The notes under the pieces: generated by a model
The model's database searches: none
What the model was told of the DNA's origin: nothing
Seen by the model: the letters and a program-made list of their open reading frames with translations, nothing else
Shown: one piece after another, positions 25,501 through 33,688 of the stretch
Layout of the letters: each line of letters opens with the position of its first letter
How positions within the stretch are numbered: the first letter of the stretch is position 1
NCBI GenBank assembly: GCA_902802755.1
Contig: CADCNH010000002.1
Span: 72,008 to 136,007 of the forward strand
Source: an uncultured Bacteroidota bacterium
GTDB lineage: Bacteria > Bacteroidota > Bacteroidia > Bacteroidales > WCHB1-69
Reading direction: 5' to 3'
DNA length: 64,000 nucleotides
Program-made: the position numbers and the translations under genes

Positions 25501-27187
25501 GAATCAGTTTGTCAATACCTTTGGCCGTGGCAGTGTCGATGGGTGCGTGGTAGGTGGCCACTTCGCTCAATTTAATGCTATGCAGCCCCAAGTTTGCTTG
25601 GATATTAGGTTCAAGCGAAGAAAAATCGGCAGAGCCATCGAGGTTAAGGTTGATTCTGGAGTCGTTAGAGCATAAGGTGGCCTTGCATGTCTTATTTTTA
25701 TATTGTCCATCGAGGTTGATGTCAGAAATTGGATATCCGAAGAGGTCGAAACGGGAAATCTTGCTATGCACATTGGCTGCAAGCGTGGAGAGGAATTCCG
25801 GCTTGTCCATGGGGTCGTCACTTGTGCCGTCAAGCTTGATGACAAAATGAGTCTGCCCGAAATACTTGCTGTTGTTGATGAGTCGTCCCAAATTGAAGTT
25901 GTTGGAGGCGAGATCGCCGCTAAAACTAACTTGTTCGCCTAAGTCCTTAGAGGACACATTGGCACGTATGGAGCCGATGCCAGTGGCGATGTCCATTTTT
26001 GTATTTATAGCAGGCACATATCCTTTTAAAGTTCCTTTCAATTTGGCATAGCCCAATCGTTTTGCGATGTCGGGCAGTGGTATTTTTTTGCCATTGGGAA
26101 GTTTGAATTCGGCCAATTCCTTCATGTTGAAGTAGGAATCATTGAAGTTCAAATTCCATACGGCATGTTTGAAATCGGTGATGTCTTTTAAGGCAAAATC
26201 TCCTTTGAAATAGGTGCTGCTGTTGTAGTGGCAGTCGAAATCTATCAGCTTCAGGTCGTTGACACAGCCGTTGACCAAACCTTGGAAATGCAGACAATTG
26301 TCCATGCCACGGATGGCAGCGGCATAACAGGCGGCGTCGGTCAGACAAAAGTCGGAGGGACGTACTGTGGCTGTGATATTTACGCTGTCGAGGAAGTCGC
26401 CAAGATTTCCCCAGATGTTGTAGTCGAAGCGCAAATCAAGGTCCAAGTTGCTGTTTTCCGTCTGAAGTTTGCAGTCGTCGAAACGCAACAGGTTGTTGGT
26501 GATTTCGAAATCTCCGGAGCCTTTTATGAGATGAAAGCCGAAATACTGGTCGTAGCTGATGTGCTTGATTTTGGCGGAAATATCATCGTTATAGACTTGG
26601 AACTTGTTGGCTTTGAAGTCTATGTGCCTCATTTCGAAGAAACCTGGATCCAGCTCTTGCCCCTCAATATAGGGCGTCTTCTGCTGCTTGTTTTGGTTGG
26701 CAATGGAGAAGCGGGAGTTGATGAGACGGATATTGTCAATTTGCAGGATGAAGTCTTTGGGATTCTTTTTGGGTTTGGAAATTTTCTTTGCCCATGCGGA
26801 AATATTGACGACGCTATCTCCTTCGTAGGTGACCAAGGTAACATCCGCCTCTGTCGCGGTAACGTTATGGAATGAAAGGGTCAAGGGTTTGGTTTTCAGT
26901 GTATTGAATCGACCTTTGACATGCTTGACATAAATCATGGGTTGGTTGTGCAAGTCTTTGATGACAAAGTCGTCGGCGGCAATGCGCAGGGTGGGGGTGA
27001 CGTAAATGCGACCTACCCCGATCTCCGCTCCCCATTTGTCGGAGATAAAACCGGTGACTTTGCCGATGACATAGTTCTGGACAGAGGGCACAAAAAACAG
27101 TCCAACTATCAATAAATCAAGGGCAATAAAAATACCGATGATCCATAGTAGCACCTTTCCGATTTTTTTTATAATTTTGCCCTTCAA
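22544..27187 (-). CDS. tamB: Translocation/assembly module TamB (DUF490)
   Basis: A 1547-residue protein with a single N-terminal membrane helix ('VLLWIIGIFIALDLLIVGLFFV'), a long predicted beta-helical groove of AsmA-like repeats, and a C-terminal DUF490 domain ('GDFLLSLENIVNTKLKLVPGGMVYFDGPVADFNVNVSAYYTARASL'). TamB-type proteins bridge the periplasm for lipid transport or outer-membrane protein assembly. The only start in frame is TTG at 27187; an in-frame TGA lies 21 bases upstream and no ATG exists near the N-terminus. GTG at codon 12 is an alternative but would clip the helix. AI-2E follows in an operon. Confidence 0.9.
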   Translation of the reverse strand: MKGKIIKKIGKVLLWIIGIFIALDLLIVGLFFVPSVQNYVIGKVTGFISDKWGAEIGVGRIYVTPTLRIAADDFVIKDLHNQPMIYVKHVKGRFNTLKTKPLTLSFHNVTATEADVTLVTYEGDSVVNISAWAKKISKPKKNPKDFILQIDNIRLINSRFSIANQNKQQKTPYIEGQELDPGFFEMRHIDFKANKFQVYNDDISAKIKHISYDQYFGFHLIKGSGDFEITNNLLRFDDCKLQTENSNLDLDLRFDYNIWGNLGDFLDSVNITATVRPSDFCLTDAACYAAAIRGMDNCLHFQGLVNGCVNDLKLIDFDCHYNSSTYFKGDFALKDITDFKHAVWNLNFNDSYFNMKELAEFKLPNGKKIPLPDIAKRLGYAKLKGTLKGYVPAINTKMDIATGIGSIRANVSSKDLGEQVSFSGDLASNNFNLGRLINNSKYFGQTHFVIKLDGTSDDPMDKPEFLSTLAANVHSKISRFDLFGYPISDINLDGQYKNKTCKATLCSNDSRINLNLDGSADFSSLEPNIQANLGLHSIKLSEVATYHAPIDTATAKGIDKLILFAQQHPNVEISFDTLIFNSTGSNLNNLNGFVGIDGLQIFNEIQPLYSERIRFTAINTPAGLHKYILSSDIVNASLNTNYAYKDIQDSLFNFAYRYIPNILPQREASKNKAMANTKQEDKHFNFSFETFNTEPLLYIFLPELYIAEHSSIDLRLDDIAEQDHINIVIPKASFKDRFNINNLHLASNTAANHHMIIDVSSDSISLANKKGATLSLHQIGLQADMFQSYIDYQLSWKDISDENRPLSHIKGTFDASDKSNMVARFTDSQILLNEYNFKFNNRNAITIQKQRILIDNLVLSDNESSISANGVYSKLPNDKLTIAINNFDIGIVNNFLRGISFDGMLSANADITMRDENRVVMGKLMASDFTLNNTQFGNVFLTAGIGEGGSLGFSGGIFKREEPISSNIISEYTIKNYQTENNKLANINGYYLSHIKRFVAKANVGSLDLGFLQPFLSSFSDQVTGSASGELSFIASADSAYISGKAHVNNMTMGITPLGTVYYIDNQDVLFNNKGIIFDNIILTDKDRNSATMNGHIYHNLFKDMKIDLDINTLRLLALNLPRDNNSSFYGKGYVSGGVKIKGDDKQLAFSSDNLTTLRGSSIYFPITSSQSVSENSNIRFKTVIQDSVVVMPATEEKMQLNFDFIFNVTPEADVQVDVMAIGGTMRANTTGRLHLLYNDIIGVNIYGDLEINSGDFLLSLENIVNTKLKLVPGGMVYFDGPVADFNVNVSAYYTARASLSNILSYGEETASTTRTPVNAYIHMNGQLMKYPSIDFSFEMPNADQEMNRAVFMAIDTTNPQNRSKQFFIFLLTNQFMPDDASNEDISSTVESGGIGILTNFVNNFISRQMKHAGVGIVYKNKTQQTAAEYGLNANVQFLQDRMIFETNIGYYDNSSASGGKTSIENFYGDFSLEYLITKKGNWRVKIYNFNDQYALESYKRIAGVGLALMYKQEFNNKNDFSEAFKDAKIDIKKKEKKEKQKNKKKN
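27172..27179 (+). promoter_or_regulatory. -7 box for tsaD inside the tamB start
   Basis: TAATTTTG on the plus strand, 20 bases before the tsaD ATG, lying within codons 3-6 of the oppositely oriented tamB. Confidence 0.55.
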
Positions 27188-27199
27188 AATATTGAGTTT

Positions 27200-28213
27200 A
27201 TGTCAGCCTATATTCTTGGTATCGAATCTTCCTGCGATGACACGTCTGCTGCCGTCATTGCCGATACTACCATTCTCTCCAATGTCATTGCCAGTCAGAA
27301 AGTTCACGCCGAATATGGGGGCGTTGTTCCCGAGCTGGCATCCCGTGCTCATCAGCAAAATATCATCCCCGTTGTGGACACCGCACTTCACCGTGCAAAG
27401 ATAAACAAAAATCAAATATCTGCGATAGGTTTTACAAATGGTCCCGGATTGCTCGGTTCTTTGCTGGTGGGAAGCTCTTTCGCCAAGGCTATGGCCTATA
27501 GTCTGGACGTGCCGTTGATAGAGGTAAATCACTTGCAGGCACACGTTTTGGCGAATTTTTTGAACAAGAGCGATGATGATTCCGCTAAGCCTCATTTTCC
27601 CTTTCTATGCTTGACGGTTTCGGGCGGTCATACCATGTTGCTGAAGGTGAATGACTACTTCGAAATGGAACGTTTGGGAGTAACTATCGACGATGCTGCA
27701 GGTGAAGCGTTTGACAAAGCAGCGAAAATTATGGGTTTGCCTTACCCCGGAGGTCCGGTGATTGACCGCCTGGCAGCAGAGGGAGACCCCAAGCGTTTTC
27801 AGTTTTCCATTGCCCATTTGCCAGGCTTGGATTACAGCTTTAGCGGTCTTAAAACCTCATTCCTCTATTTCGTCAGGGATGAGTTGAAAAAAGATCCTGA
27901 ATTCATTCAGAAGAATCAAAAAGATTTAGCCGCTTCGATGCAGTATGCCATTATCAAGTCATTGACCAATAAGGTGGTACAAGCATTGAAACAATACGAT
28001 TGCAAGGATTTGGTATTGGCGGGCGGGGTGTCGGCCAACAAGGGTTTGCGTACGGCTATGCAGCAGATTGCCGACCGTTACCATCGCAATCTGATACTGC
28101 CCACCATCGACCTGACCACCGACAATGCCGCCATGATTGCCGTGTGCGCCTATTTCAAATATCTGAAGAATGATTATACTTCGTTGGATGTCGTACCTTA
28201 TAGTTCTTGTTAA
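27200..28213 (+). CDS. tsaD: tRNA N6-adenosine threonylcarbamoyltransferase TsaD
   Basis: A 337-residue TsaD/Kae1 protein of the ASKHA fold. It has 'LGIESSCDDTSAAV' at the start, the metal-binding HxxxH in 'VNHLQAHVLANF', 'VSGGHTMLL', 'LPYPGGPVIDRLA', and 'TTDNAAMIA' near the end. With TsaB and TsaE it transfers threonylcarbamoyl to A37. Its product t6A is the substrate of MtaB at 1.7 kb. It diverges from tamB with only 12 bp between starts and is followed after 2 bp by glgB. Confidence 0.95.
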   Translation: MSAYILGIESSCDDTSAAVIADTTILSNVIASQKVHAEYGGVVPELASRAHQQNIIPVVDTALHRAKINKNQISAIGFTNGPGLLGSLLVGSSFAKAMAYSLDVPLIEVNHLQAHVLANFLNKSDDDSAKPHFPFLCLTVSGGHTMLLKVNDYFEMERLGVTIDDAAGEAFDKAAKIMGLPYPGGPVIDRLAAEGDPKRFQFSIAHLPGLDYSFSGLKTSFLYFVRDELKKDPEFIQKNQKDLAASMQYAIIKSLTNKVVQALKQYDCKDLVLAGGVSANKGLRTAMQQIADRYHRNLILPTIDLTTDNAAMIAVCAYFKYLKNDYTSLDVVPYSSC

Positions 28214-28215
28214 TT

Positions 28216-30201
28216 ATGGAAACTCCCGAATTGGTATTGATAGACCCTTGGCTGAAGCCGTATAAGCAAAGCCTGTTTCGTCGCCATCAGATGGCAGTGC
28301 TGCGTATGCTGGATTTTACCGATGGCAAGTGCTCGTTGAAAGACAAGGCTAACCATCATTTGTATTACGGTTTGCATAAAAGCGAAAAGAACACCTGGGT
28401 CTTTAGAGAGAAAGCGCCCAATGCCAAGCAGATTTTCTTGATGGGGGATTTCTCTTATTGGCAGGTGCAGCCACAATACGCCCTGCATCCTATCGGCAAT
28501 GGTGATTGGGAAATCGAACTACCGGAAAGTTTCCTGAAGCATGGCATGTTGTACAAGCTGTGGATGGTGTGGCAGGATGGCGCTGATGAACGTTTGCCCT
28601 CATGTGTGACCCGTGTGGTGCAAGATGATACCACTAAGATTTTCTCTGCTCAGGTGTGGGAACCTGAAAAACCGTATCAGTTCAAGCATCCTTCTCCGAA
28701 GAAACCTGAAAATCCGCTGATTTATGAGGCCCATGTGGGCATGTCGTCCGAAGAGGAGAAAGTTTCCACTTATTGGGAGTTCAAGGAATATGTGTTGCCC
28801 AGAATCAAAGAGTTGGGTTACAATACGATACAGATGATGGCCATCCAAGAACATCCGTATTATGGTTCTTTTGGCTATCAGGTGTCCAACTTGTTTGCCC
28901 CATCCTCCCGTTTCGGCACGCCAGAGGAACTGATGGAATTGATAGATACAGCACATGGTATGGGTATTTCTGTGATTTTGGATGTGGTGCATTCTCATGC
29001 TGTTACCAATGAGAAGGAAGGCCTAGGTCGCTTTGATGGCTCTGAAACCCTGTATTTCCATGGTGGAGAGCGGGGCAAGCATCCGGTTTGGGATTCCCGC
29101 TGTTTCGACTATGGCAAACAGGAAACCATCACTTTGTTGCTGTCGAATCTCAAGTATTGGTTAGAAAACTTTCATTTTGATGGTTTCCGTTTTGACGGAG
29201 TGACCAGCATGTGCTATTGGAACCATGGTATTGGGGTTGATTTTGTGGGTTATGATCAATATTTCGATGGTAATGTGGATGAGGATGCGATAACCTACCT
29301 GACTTTGGCCAATATCTTGATTAAAGAGGTGAATCCGGAGGCGTTGACGATTGCCGAGGATGTGAGCGGTATGCCCGGTATGGCGTTCCCGGTGGAGCGT
29401 GGCGGTATCGGTTTCGACTACCGCATGTCAATGGGTATCGCGGATTATTGGATGAAGATTGTGAAAGAGCGGAAAGACGAGGATTGGAGTGTGGGTGAGA
29501 TGTTTTTCAAGATGACTGACCACCGCAAGGAAGAACGGGTGGTGAGCTACGTGGAAAGCCATGATCAGGCAATGGTTGGTGACAAAACGCTGATTTTTAG
29601 ACTTGTAGATAAAGAGATGTACACTTCCATGTCGGTCTTTACACCCAATTTGGTGGTGGACAGGGGAGTGGCATTGCACAAAATGATACGTTTGCTGACG
29701 CTGAGTTTGTCGGGGGGCGGCTATCTGAATTTCATGGGCAATGAGTTCGGTCATCCCGAGTGGATAGATTTTCCGAGAGAAGGAAATAACTGGTCGTATC
29801 AGCATGCCCGCCGGCAGTGGTCATTGGCGGATAACAAAGATTTGAAATACCATGCCCTCAATGAGTTTGACAAGGCGATGGTGCATTTGATTACAGAGGA
29901 GCATTGTTTACAGTCGGACGTGAAGTTAATCTTGCAAAACGAAGGCGACCACGTGCTGGCCTTCAGCCGTGGCAATTGTCTGTTTGTCTTTAATTTCAGC
30001 CCTGATAAATCGTATGCTGATTATGAAATAGAATGTCCTTCAGGAGATTACAAAATCATTTTGGATACCGATGATCCGAATTTTGCCGGTTTCGGCAATG
30101 TGGATCACAGTATGACATACACATCCCGACTGCAAGACGGAAAAACTGCCGTGCGGTTGTACTTGCCGTCAAGGACAGCGGTGGTGCTGCGGAGGCAATA
30201 A
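28216..30201 (+). CDS. glgB: 1,4-alpha-glucan branching enzyme (eukaryotic-like, GH13)
   Basis: A 661-residue enzyme with an N-terminal CBM48 domain ('FREKAPNAKQIFLMGDFSYWQ'), a GH13 barrel and a C-terminal all-beta domain. Catalytic residues: nucleophile Asp in 'FRFDGVTSM', acid Glu in 'TIAEDVSGMP', and the transition-state Asp in 'YVESHDQAM'. The 'EHPYYGSFGYQVSNLFAPSSRFG' block is typical of plant/animal-type branching enzymes, as usual in Bacteroidota. It forms alpha-1,6 branches in glycogen. The ATG at 28216 is used rather than the in-frame TTG at 28207; it lies 2 bp after the tsaD stop, so the pair is one transcript. No other glycogen gene is near. Confidence 0.93.
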   Translation: METPELVLIDPWLKPYKQSLFRRHQMAVLRMLDFTDGKCSLKDKANHHLYYGLHKSEKNTWVFREKAPNAKQIFLMGDFSYWQVQPQYALHPIGNGDWEIELPESFLKHGMLYKLWMVWQDGADERLPSCVTRVVQDDTTKIFSAQVWEPEKPYQFKHPSPKKPENPLIYEAHVGMSSEEEKVSTYWEFKEYVLPRIKELGYNTIQMMAIQEHPYYGSFGYQVSNLFAPSSRFGTPEELMELIDTAHGMGISVILDVVHSHAVTNEKEGLGRFDGSETLYFHGGERGKHPVWDSRCFDYGKQETITLLLSNLKYWLENFHFDGFRFDGVTSMCYWNHGIGVDFVGYDQYFDGNVDEDAITYLTLANILIKEVNPEALTIAEDVSGMPGMAFPVERGGIGFDYRMSMGIADYWMKIVKERKDEDWSVGEMFFKMTDHRKEERVVSYVESHDQAMVGDKTLIFRLVDKEMYTSMSVFTPNLVVDRGVALHKMIRLLTLSLSGGGYLNFMGNEFGHPEWIDFPREGNNWSYQHARRQWSLADNKDLKYHALNEFDKAMVHLITEEHCLQSDVKLILQNEGDHVLAFSRGNCLFVFNFSPDKSYADYEIECPSGDYKIILDTDDPNFAGFGNVDHSMTYTSRLQDGKTAVRLYLPSRTAVVLRRQ

Positions 30202-30239
30202 GGGAAATGGCATGTCTTCAACACGCGATATGGCATAGC

Positions 30240-30416
30240 AGATTCTCCACCCCACACTTCGTGCGGGGTTAATAGGATGGTGTGTCTTTGGCACACAAGT
30301 CCATTGTTATTGAATCCTCTGCAAGGATATTAATTCTCCGTCAGGGGATAAATATTAATAGACATGCAGCATTATAACGCCTTGCAAATTTCCCATGAGG
30401 GGATTAATATTAATAG
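30240..30416. repeat. Hairpin-plus-tail repeat units between glgB and rubrerythrin
   Basis: The 208-bp convergent gap holds short hairpins followed by a shared tail: GGGGTTAATAG at 30265, GGGGATAAATATTAATAG at 30344 and GGGGATTAATATTAATAG at 30399, the last supplying the rubrerythrin stop codon. I see no conventional terminator here. Confidence 0.6.
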
Positions 30417-30964
30417 TTCTGCGCTTCCACTTGGAAGTAGGCTTGCGGATGGTCGCATACGGGACAGATTTTTGGGGCTTTCTTACCGATGACAATGTGG
30501 CCGCAGTTGGCGCACTGCCAGATGGCTTCTCCGTCTTTGGAGAACACCTTCTCGTCCTCAATGTTCTGCAGCAGTTTGCGATAGCGTTCTTCATGGTGTT
30601 TCTCAATAGCTGCCACCATCTCGAATTTTCTGGCGATTTCGGTGAAACCTTCCTCGCGGGCTTCTTTGGCCATGCGGGCGTACATGTCGGTCCATTCATA
30701 ATTTTCGCCTGCGGCGGCATCGGCCAGATTCTCGGCGGTTGAGCCTACTTCACCTCCGTGCAGGTATTTGTACCAGATTTTGGCATGTTCTCGCTCGTTG
30801 GCGGCGGTTTCTTCAAACAGGGCGGCAATCTGCACAAAACCTTCCTTCTTGGCCTTGGAGGCGAAGTAGGTGTATTTGTTGCGGGCCATTGACTCGCCTG
30901 CGAAAGCTTCTTCTAAGTTTTTCTCGGTCTTGGTGCCTTTCAGCGTTTTGGGTGCTTCACTCAT
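30410..30964 (-). CDS. rbr: Rubrerythrin
   Basis: A 184-residue rubrerythrin. The ferritin-like four-helix domain carries the diiron ligands (the Glu of '[14 protein letters not shown]', '[14 protein letters not shown]', '[14 protein letters not shown]'). The C-terminal rubredoxin domain has two CxxC pairs ('[20 protein letters not shown]'). It reduces hydrogen peroxide in anaerobes. The TATCTTTG promoter overlaps the 3' end of the upstream gene. The stop codon is embedded in a short repeat unit. Confidence 0.95.
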   Translation of the reverse strand: MSEAPKTLKGTKTEKNLEEAFAGESMARNKYTYFASKAKKEGFVQIAALFEETAANEREHAKIWYKYLHGGEVGSTAENLADAAAGENYEWTDMYARMAKEAREEGFTEIARKFEMVAAIEKHHEERYRKLLQNIEDEKVFSKDGEAIWQCANCGHIVIGKKAPKICPVCDHPQAYFQVEAQNY

Positions 30965-31004
30965 GATGTTTTGATTTTAAGGGTTGATAATATGGTTGTA
31001 AAAT

Positions 31005-31670
31005 TCAAATTTGATCATGCAAAGATAGTTGTTTTTCTGATTCACGAATTATCTTGAAATACCTTTGTCCTATGAAAAAGGCCGCAGCCGCACTCATGAG
31101 TATAGCCAGCCGGTTTAACGGCTTGTACAACTTACGGTCACGTTCAGCGCAGAATTCCTTCACAGACTTCAAACGAGAATAGTTTACCTCTGCTGGCTCA
31201 CATTGGCCAGTTCGCATATTGAGAGCGAATCCTTCATAGTAGCCTTGTGCATTATCAATGCACCGTCCATACAACATATTTCCATCCATGTACATAGCTA
31301 CAACTTCATACACCACGCAACAATTTTGTCTGTCCAGCACATCGCAATATTCCATCGACTGATAATGGCCATTCTCAACAAGAACCGTGTAACGATGTTT
31401 CAATGGAGCTTCATAATCACCCAGAGGGTCAACACCTATCATATAGCTGAACAGCATGCCCAGTATGGTGAAAAGAATAACGAAAGTGAAGATGGCAATA
31501 GTCGGCACCATCACAGCTGCAAAGTGTTTCCATCGGGTTCCCGGCTTTCCGAACGCTGATAGCAGGCGAGCCAGACCAAAAAGGAGACCCGCCACCCCGA
31601 ATAAAACCAGTGCCACTACCAGAATAAACATCATAATTCTTAACACCGGAATCGTCATATCTTTCCACAT
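31005..31670 (-). CDS. Hypothetical membrane protein
   Basis: I do not recognise this 221-residue protein. Two hydrophobic helices near the N-terminus ('MMFILVVALVLFGVAGLLFGLA' and 'VMVPTIAIFTFVILFTILGMLF') are followed by a soluble region with 'YDVLDRQNCC'-like cysteines and a third helix near the C-terminus. A longer frame begins at 31769, but the minus-strand -7 box TAAATTTG at 31687-31680 places transcription after it; ATG 31670 or 31658 is the likely start. It diverges from the lipoprotein gene at 31822. Confidence 0.6.
   Translation of the reverse strand: MWKDMTIPVLRIMMFILVVALVLFGVAGLLFGLARLLSAFGKPGTRWKHFAAVMVPTIAIFTFVILFTILGMLFSYMIGVDPLGDYEAPLKHRYTVLVENGHYQSMEYCDVLDRQNCCVVYEVVAMYMDGNMLYGRCIDNAQGYYEGFALNMRTGQCEPAEVNYSRLKSVKEFCAERDRKLYKPLNRLAILMSAAAAFFIGQRYFKIIRESEKQLSLHDQI
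31020..31027 (-). promoter_or_regulatory. -7 box for rubrerythrin
   Basis: TATCTTTG on the minus strand, inside the last codons of the upstream membrane protein gene; leader about 50 bases. Confidence 0.55.
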
Positions 31671-31679
31671 TTTGTGGTG

Positions 31680-31687
31680 CAAATTTA
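31680..31687 (-). promoter_or_regulatory. -7 box for the hypothetical membrane protein
   Basis: TAAATTTG on the minus strand, nine bases before ATG 31670; this implies a very short leader or use of ATG 31658. Confidence 0.5.
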
Positions 31688-31788
31688 CATAAAACTTTCG
31701 AATTACACACAGACAGATAAATATTTCTGTCAAAATATTCAGAGGAAAATACAATTTTTTTTGTGACATACGTTATTGTGATAAAAAG

Positions 31789-31796
31789 TATCTTTG
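31789..31796 (+). promoter_or_regulatory. -7 box for the lipoprotein gene at 31822
   Basis: TATCTTTG, 25 bases before the ATG. Confidence 0.55.
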
Positions 31797-31821
31797 CGAT
31801 CTGAATCATAAAAGAATTACC

Positions 31822-32874
31822 ATGAAAATTAAACTTTGTATTAGCTTATTGTTGGTTGTGCTAATAATCTCTTGCAGGCAGTCGAAACCCAAAGAAATTG
31901 AAGAGGAACAGATTTCAGAAGAGGAGTTGATGGCACAATATACAGAACCCGAGAATCTTTCGGATTATGCGAGGACATTAGTTGTGCCTACTATGGAACA
32001 CCTGATTCCTTCGGATTCTAATTCGCTTTATTGTGCTACGCTGCTGTTTGCCTGGGATGAGGTCCGGAAAATCGTTGGTTCGTCGTTGTCTATTCCTGAA
32101 AAATATCGGGATTTGAGGCTGCTTAATGCCTCTGCCTCTTTTCGGGACGTGCTGAAACCCAATGAATACAAGGCGAGTGGAGTAGTTCAGGGCGATTACA
32201 TTTTTGCCCGTGCCGAATTTGAAAAGTTGCTGCCTTTTGCTTGTCAACTTCAGTCATTTAAGAATAAACTTACTTTTGACAGACAGAAAGTCGCTGCGTT
32301 TGGAGTAAAAGGGGAAGATGGTGACGAAATGACCAATGTGGTGAGAATTCTTTACTATAAGAATGATAAGAATTTTATTATCAAACTAATACCTACAGAT
32401 AAGGAGCATGAAATCGTTCTATTCAAGACTGAAAAAACATATCAGACTATGGCTGAAATGAGTTCAGCTGTGGACAGTCTGATAAAACTTGGACAGAAAG
32501 AACAAACTGTTCAAAGCAAGAAATGGAAATATCAGTTCAGGGCTGACGATGAGGTGGTTGTTCCCGTTATATATTTCGATATCAATGTTACATTTGGCAA
32601 GATAATTGGCAGTGTTTTTAGCTCTAATTCTTTGGATTATAAAATTTTACAAGCATGGCAACGGACTGCTTTCAAACTGAATGAAAAGGGTGCGGAATTG
32701 GTGAGTCAGTCGGAGATTATCTGTTTTTTAGGTGTTGATATTGACGAAGATAAAACTGTTCCCAAAAAGATGATTTTCGACAAGCCGTTTTATGTGACGC
32801 TTAGTCGTACAGATGCTCAAGACCCATACTTCTGCCTGCATGTGGTCAATGCCGAGTTGCTGGTAAAGGAGTAG
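31822..32874 (+). CDS. Hypothetical lipoprotein
   Basis: A 350-residue lipoprotein with lipobox IISC (C18) followed by an acidic linker ('EIEEEQISEEELMAQY'). The rest is a mixed alpha/beta domain with no motif I know; 'VVPTMEHLIPSDSNSLYCATLLFAWDEVRKIVG' near the start faintly recalls serpin-like openings in Bacteroidota proteins, but no serpin reactive loop is visible. It has its own promoter and no downstream gene in operon; the next 800 bp is noncoding. Confidence 0.65.
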   Translation: MKIKLCISLLLVVLIISCRQSKPKEIEEEQISEEELMAQYTEPENLSDYARTLVVPTMEHLIPSDSNSLYCATLLFAWDEVRKIVGSSLSIPEKYRDLRLLNASASFRDVLKPNEYKASGVVQGDYIFARAEFEKLLPFACQLQSFKNKLTFDRQKVAAFGVKGEDGDEMTNVVRILYYKNDKNFIIKLIPTDKEHEIVLFKTEKTYQTMAEMSSAVDSLIKLGQKEQTVQSKKWKYQFRADDEVVVPVIYFDINVTFGKIIGSVFSSNSLDYKILQAWQRTAFKLNEKGAELVSQSEIICFLGVDIDEDKTVPKKMIFDKPFYVTLSRTDAQDPYFCLHVVNAELLVKE

Positions 32875-32939
32875 TGTTAAGAGTGGCTGTAAGAAGGATG
32901 AGATTCTAGCATCAGCTATAATGTCTCCATTTCGCAGCG

Positions 32940-33480
32940 GGCAAATGTTGTGCTTCGGCGCTAAAAACACCTGTGTTGCGACCAAACACACGGGGTGTTC
33001 TCATTCCCAGGGTAAGGTGCGAGGCACGAGCACCTTACCCCGGGCTACCAAGCCCAGCAGACCTAACGGCCTGCCCAAATAATATGTGGCGTCCCGTTTT
33101 GCCTTGCCATGTAGACCTACGGCCTGCCAAAATAAATGCATTCCGCCAAGAATGCGTGTTTTATAAATCCCCGGTGTCACCACCAATAAGAAGCACTCCG
33201 TCAGGAGTGCGGGTCTTGGTAGAATGTCATGTTAGCATAATTAATTCGCACGCCAGAGGTGTGCGGACTTTGAACAAACAAACAACTAAACGGCTGAAAG
33301 CTGTGTGAGAGCTTAGCAAAGGGTAAACCCCTGATGTGATGAATACTGCCCGATATTATTGCAGGCTGTAGGCCTGCAAGCAGCATAGCTCAGGGTAAGG
33401 TGCGAGGAACGTGCACCGCAAGCCTGGGTAAAGGTGGATCTGTGAATTGGCCTATGAACCTGCCCCGAAGCTCTGTACTG
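32940..33480. repeat. Cluster of unrelated-sequence hairpins (REP/BIME-like), noncoding
   Basis: The 814-bp gap 32875-33688 has no credible gene. It holds at least six perfect or near-perfect hairpins: GGGTAAGGTGC/GCACCTTACCC (33010-33040), GGGCT/AGCCC (33042-33055), GCATTC/GAATGC (33138-33155), GCACTCC/GGAGTGC (33193-33210), CGCACGCC/GGTGTGCG with one mismatch (33247-33265), and GCAGGC/GCCTGC (33361-33377). Phrases such as 'acggcctgcc' and 'gggtaaggtgcgagg' occur twice. Confidence 0.7.
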
Positions 33481-33571
33481 CTCACCTCGGAAGGAATTCA
33501 TTATAGTTGATGCAAAAAAAAACGCGCAGTAGCCATGAAAAACTCATTTCTAAAAAAAAGTGCAATAAACA

Positions 33572-33602
33572 CTTGAAAATTAAAAAATAATATGTAATTT
33601 TG
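33572..33602 (+). promoter_or_regulatory. Promoter of the FISUMP protein gene
   Basis: CTTG (33572-33575), a 19-base gap, then TAATTTTG (33595-33602); leader of about 80 bases. Confidence 0.6.
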
Positions 33603-33688
33603 CCCAGTTATAATTTCGGATTATTTGTGTAATGGACTTTGCAAGATCCGAAAGTATGACGTGAAATATTAAAAAAATAAAAATCCCC

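Noticed and set aside
33001-33501. Several 60-codon ORFs in the hairpin cluster
   Set aside because: They overlap on both strands, follow the hairpin repeats and have atypical composition; treated as noncoding.
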